Shown here: one piece after another, positions 1 to 7,185 of the stretch
How positions within the stretch are numbered: the first letter of the stretch is position 1
Layout of the letters: every line of letters starts with the position of its first letter
Origin: Actinomycetes bacterium
Lineage (GTDB): Bacteria > Actinomycetota > Acidimicrobiia > Acidimicrobiales > RAAP-2
Direction of reading: 5' to 3'
Assembly (NCBI GenBank): GCA_021848365.1
Contig: JAJZUS010000001.1
Coordinates: forward strand, 1,083,517-1,147,516
Length of the DNA: 64,000 nucleotides
The notes under the pieces: generated by a model
Told to the model about the DNA's origin: nothing
The model's input: the letters and a program-made list of their open reading frames with translations, nothing else
Databases searched by the model: none
Position numbers and translations under genes: made by a program

Positions 1-2376
1 CGCCGGGCGCGCATTGGCGCTTGCTAGGGAGACCTTCACCACGTCGGCGATCAGCAGAAAGATCACAGCGAGGCCCAGTGTCGCGGCGATCAGCACCGGG
101 GAGAGGGGCGCGGTGAGCCAACCCGCCCAGGCGATGACGCCCACGAGCACGACATCGAGGACGGTGCTCAGCGCCAGCATCCGGCTGGGGTACGGGCGAG
201 TCCAGAACCACTTCGGGTTGCGCATGAGGTAGAGGATCCCCTGGGCAGCGCCGAAGACCAACCAGACGAAGACGAGAGTCTGCGTCTGGCCCAGCGTCAG
301 GGAGAAGATGTACCGACTCAGGTACACGGCCGTGCTGATGCCCACGAGCAAGGCACCAATGATCGCGCCCGTGGACACGAGCGAGGAGACTGACCAGCGA
401 TCCGGTCCGGGGGACGCGACCACCTGGTCGGTCGAGAGCGTCATCGTCGCGATGTCGGTACCGAACATGAGAAGCACGATCAGCGTGGGCGTCGTGACGA
501 AAGTCTTCGCCAGCACGACTCCGCCGGCGAGGAAGACGGGAATGCCAATCTTGCGGGCGAGCATCGTGACGACGAAGGTCTTCATCCGCTGGTAGATGCG
601 CCGACTGCCCTGCACCGCCATCATGAGCTCGGTGAGTCCAGGACGAGTCAGGACAAGACTGGCCGCCGCGCGGGCCACGTCGGTGGCGCCAGCGACAGCG
701 ATGCCCACGTCGGCCTGGCGCAATGCCGGCGCGTCGTTGACCCCATCGCCGGTCATGCCGACCACGTGTCCCGCCCTCTGCAAGGCTTCGACGAGGAAGA
801 ACTTGTCCTGGGGCAGGGCACCCGCGAACACCTCGAAGCCCTCGATGTCCACTGGGCTCAGTCCCTCTCGCAGTGTTCCCGGCGGGGCCACTGGGCCGGA
901 GATGCCGATCTGTTGGGCGATCGCGTGCGCGGTGGCGGCGGAGTCGCCGGTGACGAGCAGCGTTCTCACACCGGCGCCACGCAGGTGCGCGATCACCTCA
1001 CTCGACTCCGGGCGTGGCGGATCGGCGAGGGCCACGAATCCGACGACGTCGAGCTGCGTGGGGGTACCCGCGGCGATCGCCAGCACGCGCAAACCGCGTG
1101 CCGACATCTCCTCTGCTGCGGCCTCGACGCGCTCCGCCGACTCGCCAGTGAGGCTGGCCACCACGGCGGGGGCGCCCTTGACAGACCGGCGCGCCTCACC
1201 GTGCTCGAGCCAGAGTGCCTCGGAGCGCTTGGTCACGGGGTCAAAGGGGATGAAGGACTCCAGAGGCGTGTCGACGCGCACGCCGCGCTCGCGTGCTCGC
1301 GCCAAGATGGCGAGATCGATTGGGTCCTGGGTGGCCTCGTCACAGGCGAGGGCCGCCCAACGCAGCACCTCATCGGCCTCGGTCGGACCCACGGTCTGGA
1401 TTGACTCGACGCGGAGGTGGTTCTCGGTCACGGTGCCCGTCTTGTCCAGGCAGATGACGTCCATGCTGGCCGCGTCCTCGATTGTCGAGAGACGGGTCAC
1501 CAGGATCCCATTCTTCGCTAGGCCCTGGGCGCCGAGAGTGGCGGACATGGTGAACATGGCGGGCAGGGCGACCGGCACCGAGGCGACCAGCAGCATCAGT
1601 CCGAAGGGCAGCATGTCGACGATCGAGCGACCTGTCAGGCCCCAGTACAGGAAGACCGCGAGAGCCAGCGCTACAACAACGACGGCTAGATAGCGGGCGA
1701 TCCGCAGGATCAGGATCTGCAGCCGGCGAGGTGCAGCGGCCACGCGCACCAGTTCGGCGGCTCTACCGTAGAAGGAACGTGGGCCGGTCGCCGTTACCGA
1801 ACCTCCCACCTCGCCGTGGATCACGTGTGAGCCGGCGTAGACCACTGTGCCGGCACTCGCTTCGACGGGGGTCGACTCACCGGTCAACTGGGACTGGTCG
1901 ATGCGAGCGAAGCCGCTGGAGACGACGATGTCGGCCGGGACGATGTCGCCGACACGCAGGTGCACCAGATCCCCGCTGACCAGTTGGTTCGCCGCGATCT
2001 CTTGCCAGACGCCGTCCCGGCGAACCCGTGCTGTGATCTCGAGTCTCTCGCGCAGTAGCGCTAGAGCCCGCTGCGACCGAGACTGCTGGAAGAAGCCGAG
2101 ACCGGCGTTGAAGACGAGTAGCGCAGCGATGACGACGGCCTGGACCCAGTTGCCCAAGTAGAGGTCGATGATGATGGCTGCTTCGAGCATCCAGGGAACG
2201 AGACCCCAGAACTCGTGGACGAGCACAAGGAAGCGCCGTGGCCGCACGTCGGCGATCGCATTGGGTCCCTCGAGGGCAAGGCGCCGGGCGGCTTCCACTT
2301 GGCTAAGGCCGACCTCGTTCATGACGGCGTCGCGTGTCGCCTCGGCCTCGAGGCCAGGGCCGTCCTGAGTGCTCAT
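1..2376 (-). CDS. Plasma-membrane-type (P3A) proton-efflux P-type ATPase, 3' end outside window
   Basis: Ion-pumping ATPase of the inner membrane, probably exporting protons. The 792 codons seen contain no stop; the window edge cuts the C-terminus, although prokaryotic P3A pumps are about this long, so little should be missing. Motifs in order: PWMLEAA in the first membrane region, LTGES (actuator, near residue 165), VPVALPAMF in M4 (typical of proton pumps), CLDKTGT with the phosphorylated Asp near residue 312, MTGDGVNDAPAL near residue 541, then a hydrophobic C-terminal third. No heavy-metal-binding domain or CPC motif is present, which argues against a copper or cadmium pump. The ATG lacks a clear Shine-Dalgarno; an in-frame ATG 18 codons downstream is an alternative start. 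It lies 42 nt after the SQR-like gene and is probably cotranscribed with it. Codon use is less GC-rich than in genes beyond 5.5 kb. Confidence 0.85.
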   Translation of the reverse strand, partial: MSTQDGPGLEAEATRDAVMNEVGLSQVEAARRLALEGPNAIADVRPRRFLVLVHEFWGLVPWMLEAAIIIDLYLGNWVQAVVIAALLVFNAGLGFFQQSRSQRALALLRERLEITARVRRDGVWQEIAANQLVSGDLVHLRVGDIVPADIVVSSGFARIDQSQLTGESTPVEASAGTVVYAGSHVIHGEVGGSVTATGPRSFYGRAAELVRVAAAPRRLQILILRIARYLAVVVVALALAVFLYWGLTGRSIVDMLPFGLMLLVASVPVALPAMFTMSATLGAQGLAKNGILVTRLSTIEDAASMDVICLDKTGTVTENHLRVESIQTVGPTEADEVLRWAALACDEATQDPIDLAILARARERGVRVDTPLESFIPFDPVTKRSEALWLEHGEARRSVKGAPAVVASLTGESAERVEAAAEEMSARGLRVLAIAAGTPTQLDVVGFVALADPPRPESSEVIAHLRGAGVRTLLVTGDSAATAHAIAQQIGISGPVAPPGTLREGLSPVDIEGFEVFAGALPQDKFFLVEALQRAGHVVGMTGDGVNDAPALRQADVGIAVAGATDVARAAASLVLTRPGLTELMMAVQGSRRIYQRMKTFVVTMLARKIGIPVFLAGGVVLAKTFVTTPTLIVLLMFGTDIATMTLSTDQVVASPGPDRWSVSSLVSTGAIIGALLVGISTAVYLSRYIFSLTLGQTQTLVFVWLVFGAAQGILYLMRNPKWFWTRPYPSRMLALSTVLDVVLVGVIAWAGWLTAPLSPVLIAATLGLAVIFLLIADVVKVSLASANARPA

Positions 2377-2418
2377 AGTCCGTCGCACTCGCGCCGAGGA
2401 CCGCGCTCGGAACCAGGC

Positions 2419-3669
2419 CTACTCATCAGACTCTCGGCTGCTCGCGTGTGTGCTCTTCAGCATGAACTCCAGAGCGTCAGAGGCCATGTCGGGTGGAAGG
2501 TGCCCGGCCGTGTGGAAGTAGTACTCGTCAAAGCCCCACTTCATGAGATGAGCAGCCGGACCCTCCAGGGTGAGGTCGGTCGTGCCCCCGAAGAGAGTGT
2601 TCGAGTAGATCAGGGTCGCCTCAGTCCCGCCACGGTTGGCGATGCAAAAGACTTCTGGACGATAGATGGGCACCTCGCCCTGTCCGGTGAGGTCCTGGGC
2701 CAGTGCGGCCGCTGCGACGTCGGCCTGTTGCACGGCGATGTGGCCCAGCTTGGGCATCGACAGCGAGGTGCCATCGCCGGCGGCGTAGACGCGCTCGAAG
2801 TCCAAGTGGCGCATCGTCGTGTCAGTCGGCACGAAGCCGCGCTCATCGCCAAGGCCCGTCGAACGCGCCACCAGCGGACTACCCACGTAGGGAGGCAGCA
2901 CGATCGAGAGTGCGCTGTCCCAGCTCGAGCCGTCTTCGAACTGCACCTTCCCCTCGGAGAGGCTCTGCAGCACCTTGCCGGTCGTCACCTGTATCTCAGC
3001 CCTCTTGACAAGAGGCTCGACGTCAGCGTGAACCCGTGGGCCGACATCTTCGAAGAAGATGTGCCCCGGGCTGAAGACCCGTATCGAGCTGTTGTCGCGA
3101 AGTCCGCGTTGACGCAGTTCATGGTCGAGCATGAACATGATCTCGGCGACTGGTCCCTCGCACGGCGCGGCTAGCGGCGGGGCCTCCACGCGAGTGCCCC
3201 AACTGCTCTTGGCTGAGCCGATGACGATTGGCCCACCCGTGAAGGCCTCTAGGGCGTGGGCGAGGCGTGGAGCCTGTTCGTCGTCGCAGGGCGAGAAGCC
3301 GAACTCCCGGAAGCCGTCGATCGCGTCGTAGTCCTTGTGGGCGCCGACGGCGAGCAGCAGAAAATCATAGTGAAGGACGTCACCGTTCTGGAAGATCACG
3401 CGTCTCTCGCTGGCCTCGACGCGTTCCGCGGCCTGGTGTATGAAGGTCGCGCCACTGCGCGTGACTGGCCCTCGCAGTGGGAATCGCGAGTGCTCGACCG
3501 ACTTGCCGGCGAGAGCCACTTCCGGCAGTGAGGGCCGGGCCAGACTCGAGTCGCGGGGATCGACGAGCGTCAGGTCGACACGATGACTCAGGGAGCGCAG
3601 TCGAAAGAGGGATCGCAGGCCTGCGAAGCCCCCTCCAAGAATCACAACTCGCGGTCGACTGGTGCTCAT
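2419..3669 (-). CDS. Sulfide:quinone oxidoreductase-like FAD/NAD(P) flavoprotein
   Basis: A 416-aa two-dinucleotide-fold flavoprotein of the SQR/NDH-2 group, expected to pass electrons to the quinone pool at the membrane face. The N-terminal FAD site is ILGGGFAGLRS (residues 10-20); a second FAD contact is YAAGDGTSLSMPKLGH (about 295-310), the usual SQR/NDH-2 signature. Three cysteines fall at 128, 170 and 342, close in order and spacing to the three redox cysteines of bacterial SQRs, the second in the context PCEGPVAEIMF. That favours sulfide oxidation over NADH dehydrogenation, but related oxidoreductases share the fold, so substrate is inferred. The ATG overlaps the stop of a small upstream ORF (ATGA), and its ribosome site (GGAAGGGAGAGGG) lies inside that ORF. 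The proton ATPase follows. Confidence 0.75.
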   Translation of the reverse strand: MSTSRPRVVILGGGFAGLRSLFRLRSLSHRVDLTLVDPRDSSLARPSLPEVALAGKSVEHSRFPLRGPVTRSGATFIHQAAERVEASERRVIFQNGDVLHYDFLLLAVGAHKDYDAIDGFREFGFSPCDDEQAPRLAHALEAFTGGPIVIGSAKSSWGTRVEAPPLAAPCEGPVAEIMFMLDHELRQRGLRDNSSIRVFSPGHIFFEDVGPRVHADVEPLVKRAEIQVTTGKVLQSLSEGKVQFEDGSSWDSALSIVLPPYVGSPLVARSTGLGDERGFVPTDTTMRHLDFERVYAAGDGTSLSMPKLGHIAVQQADVAAAALAQDLTGQGEVPIYRPEVFCIANRGGTEATLIYSNTLFGGTTDLTLEGPAAHLMKWGFDEYYFHTAGHLPPDMASDALEFMLKSTHASSRESDE

Positions 3670-3917
3670 TGCCCTCTCCCTTCCTCTAGGCCGACGACCA
3701 CGTCGGCGGTGACTGCTGGAGTCAATAAGCCTTGGCGGATGATCACCTCAGGTTCACCTCCCCGCGCGAAACCTCGTGCGTTCGCACGCCAATCCAACGT
3801 GAGGTTGGTGTTCGGGGTTCCGGCGCGTAGCACTCGATCGCCCAGACCACTCTCGCCAGGTCTGATCGCGAGTACGGGGGACGACGATCTTCCGTCCATC
3901 GTCGATATACGATGCAC
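3666..3917 (-). CDS. Small hypothetical ORF coupled to the SQR-like gene
   Basis: An 83-codon frame starting with GTG and ending in a TGA that overlaps the ATG of the SQR-like gene, an arrangement typical of translational coupling. No signal peptide, membrane span, cysteine pair or recognisable domain is visible; the best-formed part is the C-terminal third (PEVIIRQGLLTPAVTADVVV). Third codon positions are less GC-biased than in neighbours, so it may be a leader peptide, the tail of a decayed gene or a spurious frame. It sits just downstream of a candidate promoter at 3956-3928. Confidence 0.35.
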   Translation of the reverse strand: MHRISTMDGRSSSPVLAIRPGESGLGDRVLRAGTPNTNLTLDWRANARGFARGGEPEVIIRQGLLTPAVTADVVVGLEEGRGQ

Positions 3918-3927
3918 TCACCTGATC

Positions 3928-3956
3928 ATTATCCACCCTCCCGCCCCCTAGCGCCA
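3928..3956 (-). promoter_or_regulatory. Candidate promoter for the SQR/ATPase operon
   Basis: Reading the minus strand, a TGGCGC hexamer (3956-3951) is followed after 17 nt by GATAAT (3933-3928), five of six matches to the -10 consensus. The -35 is poor. Transcription would start near 3921, just before the small upstream ORF. Confidence 0.3.
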
Positions 3957-4090
3957 GTGTCAAGAGTCAAGCATCGAGTACTTGAAGCACGCTGGGAAGG
4001 CGACTCGCCGTGTCACTTCTCCATGGGGACGCTGCGGGTGCCGTGACGTGCGTCGTGCTCGACGACAACTGACGCGTTGGGACGAGTGCG

Positions 4091-5200
4091 TCAGTTCACG
4101 TCAGGGGCCTGCAGGCCAAATGAGTCTGCGAGGATCCTTTGGTGAGCAACACCGCGCTCTCCAAGTGAGGCGGCAACGTTCACGATGGCCACCGCCGGGC
4201 CAGCGACGTAAGCGTCATAGTCGCTCAGATCGAGTCCGCAAGATGCGATCGCGTCCGAGACGAGGCCGGTGAAGATGCTCGCCCTGGCCGGGACGTGCAC
4301 CTGCACCGGCCAAGACGTCGCAGCTAGTGTGCAGTCGAAGAGGGGATGATCGTCGAGCCAGTTCTCGATGATGTCAAGCTCGTAGAAATCCATCGCATCG
4401 CTGACTCCCCAGACAAGCAGCATTCGGCGCTCATGGCCTTCAGCGAACTGCTGCTCGATCAACGCCTTGACTGGTGCGAAGCCCGTGCCGCCCGCGACGA
4501 AGATCAGGGGGCGCTCGAGCGGTGAGCGCATCGTGAAGTGGCCCGCGGGCCCGCGTCCGACCACCAAGTCACCGACTCTCGCGTCCGTGAAAGCCCAGTT
4601 CGAGAATCGGCCGTGCGAAACACGTCGGATCTGCAACTCGATCGAGTCGTCTGGTCGGGGCGCGTTGCCTATTGAGTACGCGCGGGCTAGCCATGGCGAG
4701 CCGGGCACCTGGACCTCGAGATACTGCCCAGGAATGAACTGACCCAGGTGGTCACCTGAACTGCTCGGAACCAGTGTGATGAGCCGCGTGGTGGGCGTAG
4801 CGTCGTTGATGTGAGCAACGCGAAGCTCTACCGCCCGGTCGGGATGTGGCGTAACGTCCTCGGCCCGCAGTTGATCACGGCGCGATATTAGATCGTCTTC
4901 GATTGCGTGGTGGACGTCCACGCGCAGCTCAAGGTCGAGTACGTCGCGCAGCGGTGGAAAGGCGATTGCGTTAGTTGGGCATGTGTTGGCGCAGGTCGTG
5001 CAGCCCACCATGCAGTTGAGGGGGTCGAAGACCATCGCCTTCATCCGGTCGTAGTCGAAGCGATAGACCAACCGACTACAGCCGGTCACGCAGGTGCCGC
5101 AGCCGATGCATGCGTCCTCGTGGACGGTGGGATGCCACTCAATCATCTCGCGGGGAACTCCGTGCCAGGGCTTCAAGAATTTCGGGTCGGGCATTGCCAC
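4091..5200 (-). CDS. 2[4Fe-4S] ferredoxin fused to a FAD/NAD(P) reductase (FNR family)
   Basis: A 369-aa electron-transfer protein joining a bacterial-type ferredoxin to a ferredoxin-NAD(P)+ reductase module. The N-terminal domain holds CIGCGTCVTGC (Cys31, 34, 37, 41) and CMVGCTTCANTCP (Cys63, 67, 70, 74), enough for two [4Fe-4S] clusters. The FAD domain follows (FIPGQYLEVQV, then RAYSIGNAP), and the NAD(P) domain begins at VAGGTGFAPVKALI. Reductase components of multicomponent oxygenases and BoxA-type proteins share this architecture, but no oxygenase is in view, so the electron acceptor is unknown. The start is the ATG behind a CACAGGAGGTGG-type ribosome site. A perfect palindrome lies 38-53 nt upstream of the ATG, so it is probably controlled by a local repressor. 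Confidence 0.8.
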   Translation of the reverse strand: MAMPDPKFLKPWHGVPREMIEWHPTVHEDACIGCGTCVTGCSRLVYRFDYDRMKAMVFDPLNCMVGCTTCANTCPTNAIAFPPLRDVLDLELRVDVHHAIEDDLISRRDQLRAEDVTPHPDRAVELRVAHINDATPTTRLITLVPSSSGDHLGQFIPGQYLEVQVPGSPWLARAYSIGNAPRPDDSIELQIRRVSHGRFSNWAFTDARVGDLVVGRGPAGHFTMRSPLERPLIFVAGGTGFAPVKALIEQQFAEGHERRMLLVWGVSDAMDFYELDIIENWLDDHPLFDCTLAATSWPVQVHVPARASIFTGLVSDAIASCGLDLSDYDAYVAGPAVAIVNVAASLGERGVAHQRILADSFGLQAPDVN

Positions 5201-5237
5201 CTCCTGTGGCTGTACGGCCTTGGCCCTCCGCGAGCAT

Positions 5238-5265
5238 GAAGTTACACAACTTCAGGGGACGTCAA
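5238..5265 (-). promoter_or_regulatory. Operator palindrome GAAGTTACACAACTTC with upstream -35
   Basis: Positions 5238-5253 form a perfect inverted repeat with arms GAAGTT/AACTTC around ACAC, the shape of a dimeric helix-turn-helix operator. On the minus strand a TTGACG hexamer (5265-5260) lies just upstream, so the palindrome covers the place where the -10 of the ferredoxin-reductase gene would be, as expected for a repressor site. The regulator is not in the window. Confidence 0.45.
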
Positions 5266-5274
5266 CGGTGGTCT

Positions 5275-5296
5275 GGTTAGTCAGTGACAACTAACC
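5275..5296. repeat. Inverted repeat GGTTAGT/ACTAACC
   Basis: A perfect 7-bp inverted repeat (5275-5281 and 5290-5296) with an 8-nt centre, just upstream of the ferredoxin-reductase promoter and inside the island end. It could be a second operator or part of the element's attachment region. Confidence 0.4.
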
Positions 5297-5324
5297 GACA
5301 GCAGCGCCAAGACCGGACTGGGTC

Positions 5325-5450
5325 TGCCACGGCATTTGCCACGGTAAAGGGTCAATTTCGTGCTGTAGCAGAGCCCAAGGGGTGTCAAGGAATCCGGGCA
5401 AACTCCAGTGTTTTACTGACTCCTGGCACAGCGAGGCACACCCTGGCACA
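5325..5450. repeat. Short direct repeats beside the attachment site
   Basis: TGCCACGG occurs at 5325-5332 and 5337-5344 (12-nt period). CCTGGCACA occurs at 5422-5430 and 5442-5450 (20-nt period), with the partial copy GAGGCACA at 5433-5440. Paired short direct repeats flanking a tRNA attachment core are what integrase arm-type or excisionase sites look like; this reading is tentative. The 5201-5656 gap holds otherwise only the palindromes and the tRNA remnant. Confidence 0.35.
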
Positions 5451-5457
5451 GGTTGCC

Positions 5458-5506
5458 GGGGCCTGCAAAGCCCCGTACTCCGGTTCGAATCCGGACGCCG
5501 CCTCCA
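5458..5506 (+). pseudogene. 3' half of tRNA-Cys(GCA): attachment-site remnant
   Basis: The anticodon arm (GGGGC 5458-5462, loop with GCA at 5465-5467, GCCCC 5470-5474), a perfect T arm (TCCGG/CCGGA, 5479-5495), the 3' acceptor strand CGCCGCC, the Cys-specific discriminator U (T at 5503) and CCA are all present. The 5' acceptor strand should read GGCGGCG, but the preceding bases do not match and form no D arm. The break sits at the anticodon stem, where tyrosine integrases commonly recombine. Confidence 0.8.
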
Positions 5507-5656
5507 ACGAGAGGTCTCGGGACGAGCACCGGACCCGCCCGTCGGAACGGGCGTCGCGCGCCGAGCAGCGCGCTGATCCGGGCGCTATGGTCGGTCGGGT
5601 CGGTGCGATGACCATCGCCGCGCAGCTCGGTCCCCCTTCGCGAGGAAGGGGAGGCC

Positions 5657-6001
5657 ATGGCTACGTACGAGGATGCGACGGTACTCATGCAGTTGCTCCA
5701 GTGGGGGGCGACGTCGGGGCTCGAGGACGCGCTCCGGCGAGTCTTCGACCCGGAGTTCGCGGTAAGTCCCGACCCGGATGCCGTCGGTGGCGATCCCGCG
5801 ATCGGGGTCGCGCTCACGTTCTTCGAGACGGCCGGAGCCCTCGTCAAGCACGGGGTCCTCGACATCGACCTGCTCTACGACACCTACTGGATCGCGGGCG
5901 TCTGGTCCCGAGTCTCGAACTACGCCCTCGCCATTCGCGCCCGTTCCGGCGAGCCGCGGCTCTACGAGAACTTCGAGGCCCTGGCCCGCTACTCGGGTTG
6001 A
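5657..6001 (+). CDS. Conserved hypothetical protein, DUF4760-like
   Basis: A 114-aa protein of unknown function, the first gene right of the island boundary. It is acidic and helical, with a hydrophobic middle (IGVALTFFETAGALVKHGVLD) and an aromatic-rich stretch (LYDTYWIAGVWSRVSNY), resembling short DUF4760-type proteins that predict as helical bundles. No signal peptide, catalytic motif or cysteine is present. The ATG is preceded by GAGGAAGGGGAGGCC, a good ribosome site. It stands alone on the plus strand, convergent with the DapB-like gene. Confidence 0.6.
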   Translation: MATYEDATVLMQLLQWGATSGLEDALRRVFDPEFAVSPDPDAVGGDPAIGVALTFFETAGALVKHGVLDIDLLYDTYWIAGVWSRVSNYALAIRARSGEPRLYENFEALARYSG

Positions 6002-6049
6002 GGGCCCGCGAAGAGAGTCACTCTCCGGAGCCGTTCGACGGGTCGTCGC

Positions 6050-6982
6050 CTACGGCCGGACGTCGTCACGCTCGGGGTGCGGGACGACGTCGTCGACGAC
6101 GAGATGGCTCGTCGAGGGGTGACTGAGGGCGACGATGGCGGCCTGGATCTCCTCGCGGCGCTGGCGCCGCGAGGAGCTGCGGGTGCCGATGCGGAAGAGG
6201 CGTTCGCGCCAGGAGGGACCGGCCGTCCATTCGGTCGTCGCGAAGAAGGGCAGCAGCAGGTCCTCCATTTTGTAGAGGCCGGGCGGCTTGCCCTCGAGGC
6301 GCTCCGCGACGAAGAGCGCGCCGGTTCCGAACGCCTCACGCGAGACCGACTCGTGTCGTAGGCGGATGGTCTGGTGCGGCATGCCGAAGAGGATCTCGTG
6401 AACGCCGACGATCCCACCTGCGCGCACCGACTTGATGTCCTGCTCGGGGAGGCCCAGGGACCCGGCGATCACCTTCGCCGTGCCCGAGACGTTGTGCTTG
6501 TCCTTGAAGTGCTCCTCGATGATCTCCACGTCGATCGACGGTGCGATGCGCCGGAGCGTCTGGGCGGCGAGGATCAGGAAGTTGATGCCGAGCGTGATGT
6601 TGGGGGACCACAGCACGGCCGTCGTCCGGCTCAGCCGCTCGAGCTTGCGCTGCTTCACGACCGAGTAGTGGGAGATCGCCGAGACGATGCCCACCCCACG
6701 GGCGGCCGCCGCCTCCCCGTAGTAGTCGAGGCCGTCCTCGCTCGAGAAGTCGATGATGACGTCGACGGGGTGGCGTTCGAGGAGGTCACCAGCCGTGAGA
6801 TCCCACCGCGAGACGATGCGTCCCGGAGAGGGGGACGCGACGTCGAGCACGTCGCCCGCCGAGCGCTGCCCGTGGCGGGCACTCTCGCGAACGACCCACT
6901 CGAGCGACACCGTCGGGCTACCGAGCAGCACCCGGGCGACGGCGGACCCCGTCGTGCCGAAACCAATGAGACCAACTCGCAC
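6050..6982 (-). CDS. DapB-like (dihydrodipicolinate reductase family) oxidoreductase
   Basis: A 310-aa NAD(P)-dependent reductase with the DapB two-domain layout. The Rossmann N-terminus reads VGLIGFGTTGSAVARVL; VIIDFSSEDG and SPNITLGINFLILA follow. The C-terminal domain carries EEHFKDKHNVSGTAKVIAG at the place of the DapB HHRHK...PSGTA signature. SGTA is kept but the His-rich half is altered, so it may be a paralogue acting on another imine or amino acid rather than the lysine-pathway enzyme. The C-terminus, about 60 residues, is longer than in typical DapB and rich in charge. GTG start with the strong ribosome site GGGAGGTGA. No lysine-pathway gene adjoins it, and the 200 bp upstream hold no other gene. 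Confidence 0.65.
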   Translation of the reverse strand: MRVGLIGFGTTGSAVARVLLGSPTVSLEWVVRESARHGQRSAGDVLDVASPSPGRIVSRWDLTAGDLLERHPVDVIIDFSSEDGLDYYGEAAAARGVGIVSAISHYSVVKQRKLERLSRTTAVLWSPNITLGINFLILAAQTLRRIAPSIDVEIIEEHFKDKHNVSGTAKVIAGSLGLPEQDIKSVRAGGIVGVHEILFGMPHQTIRLRHESVSREAFGTGALFVAERLEGKPPGLYKMEDLLLPFFATTEWTAGPSWRERLFRIGTRSSSRRQRREEIQAAIVALSHPSTSHLVVDDVVPHPERDDVRP

Positions 6983-7185
6983 GGTTCACCTCCCAGCCTC
7001 GCTGGTGGGCAGGTCCCGGGTCCGGGAACGCCCCCTACGTACGCTGCTCGGAGTGACTGGCACGGTCCTGCGAAGACTCTGAGAAACGCCTGTGAAGCGA
7101 GGGTCGGTCGAGTGTCATCCCAGGTCGGACGGGGTCTCGGTGTCGGTCTCGAGTCGGTCGAGAGGACCCGGGACCGCGGTGCCCC

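Larger units (their letters stand above)
1..5506. mobile_element. Right part of a tRNA-Cys-integrated genomic island
   Basis: The segment ends at a bare 3' half of tRNA-Cys (5458-5506) with no 5' half before it. In tRNA-directed integration the element restores the tRNA at one end and leaves the displaced 3' half at the other. The native chromosome should therefore begin after 5506, and everything to the left should belong to the element, including an intact tRNA-Cys and perhaps an integrase outside the window. Base composition supports this: sampled lines here are near 57% G+C against about 70% further right. No integrase, transposase or inverted terminal repeat is visible, so the element type cannot be named. 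The visible cargo is redox and proton-transport genes. Confidence 0.6.

Noticed and set aside
3928-3963. TTGACA (3963-3958, minus strand) paired with GATAAT (3933-3928)
   Set aside because: The spacing is 24 nt, too long for a sigma-70-type promoter; the 17-nt pairing with TGGCGC was listed instead at low confidence.
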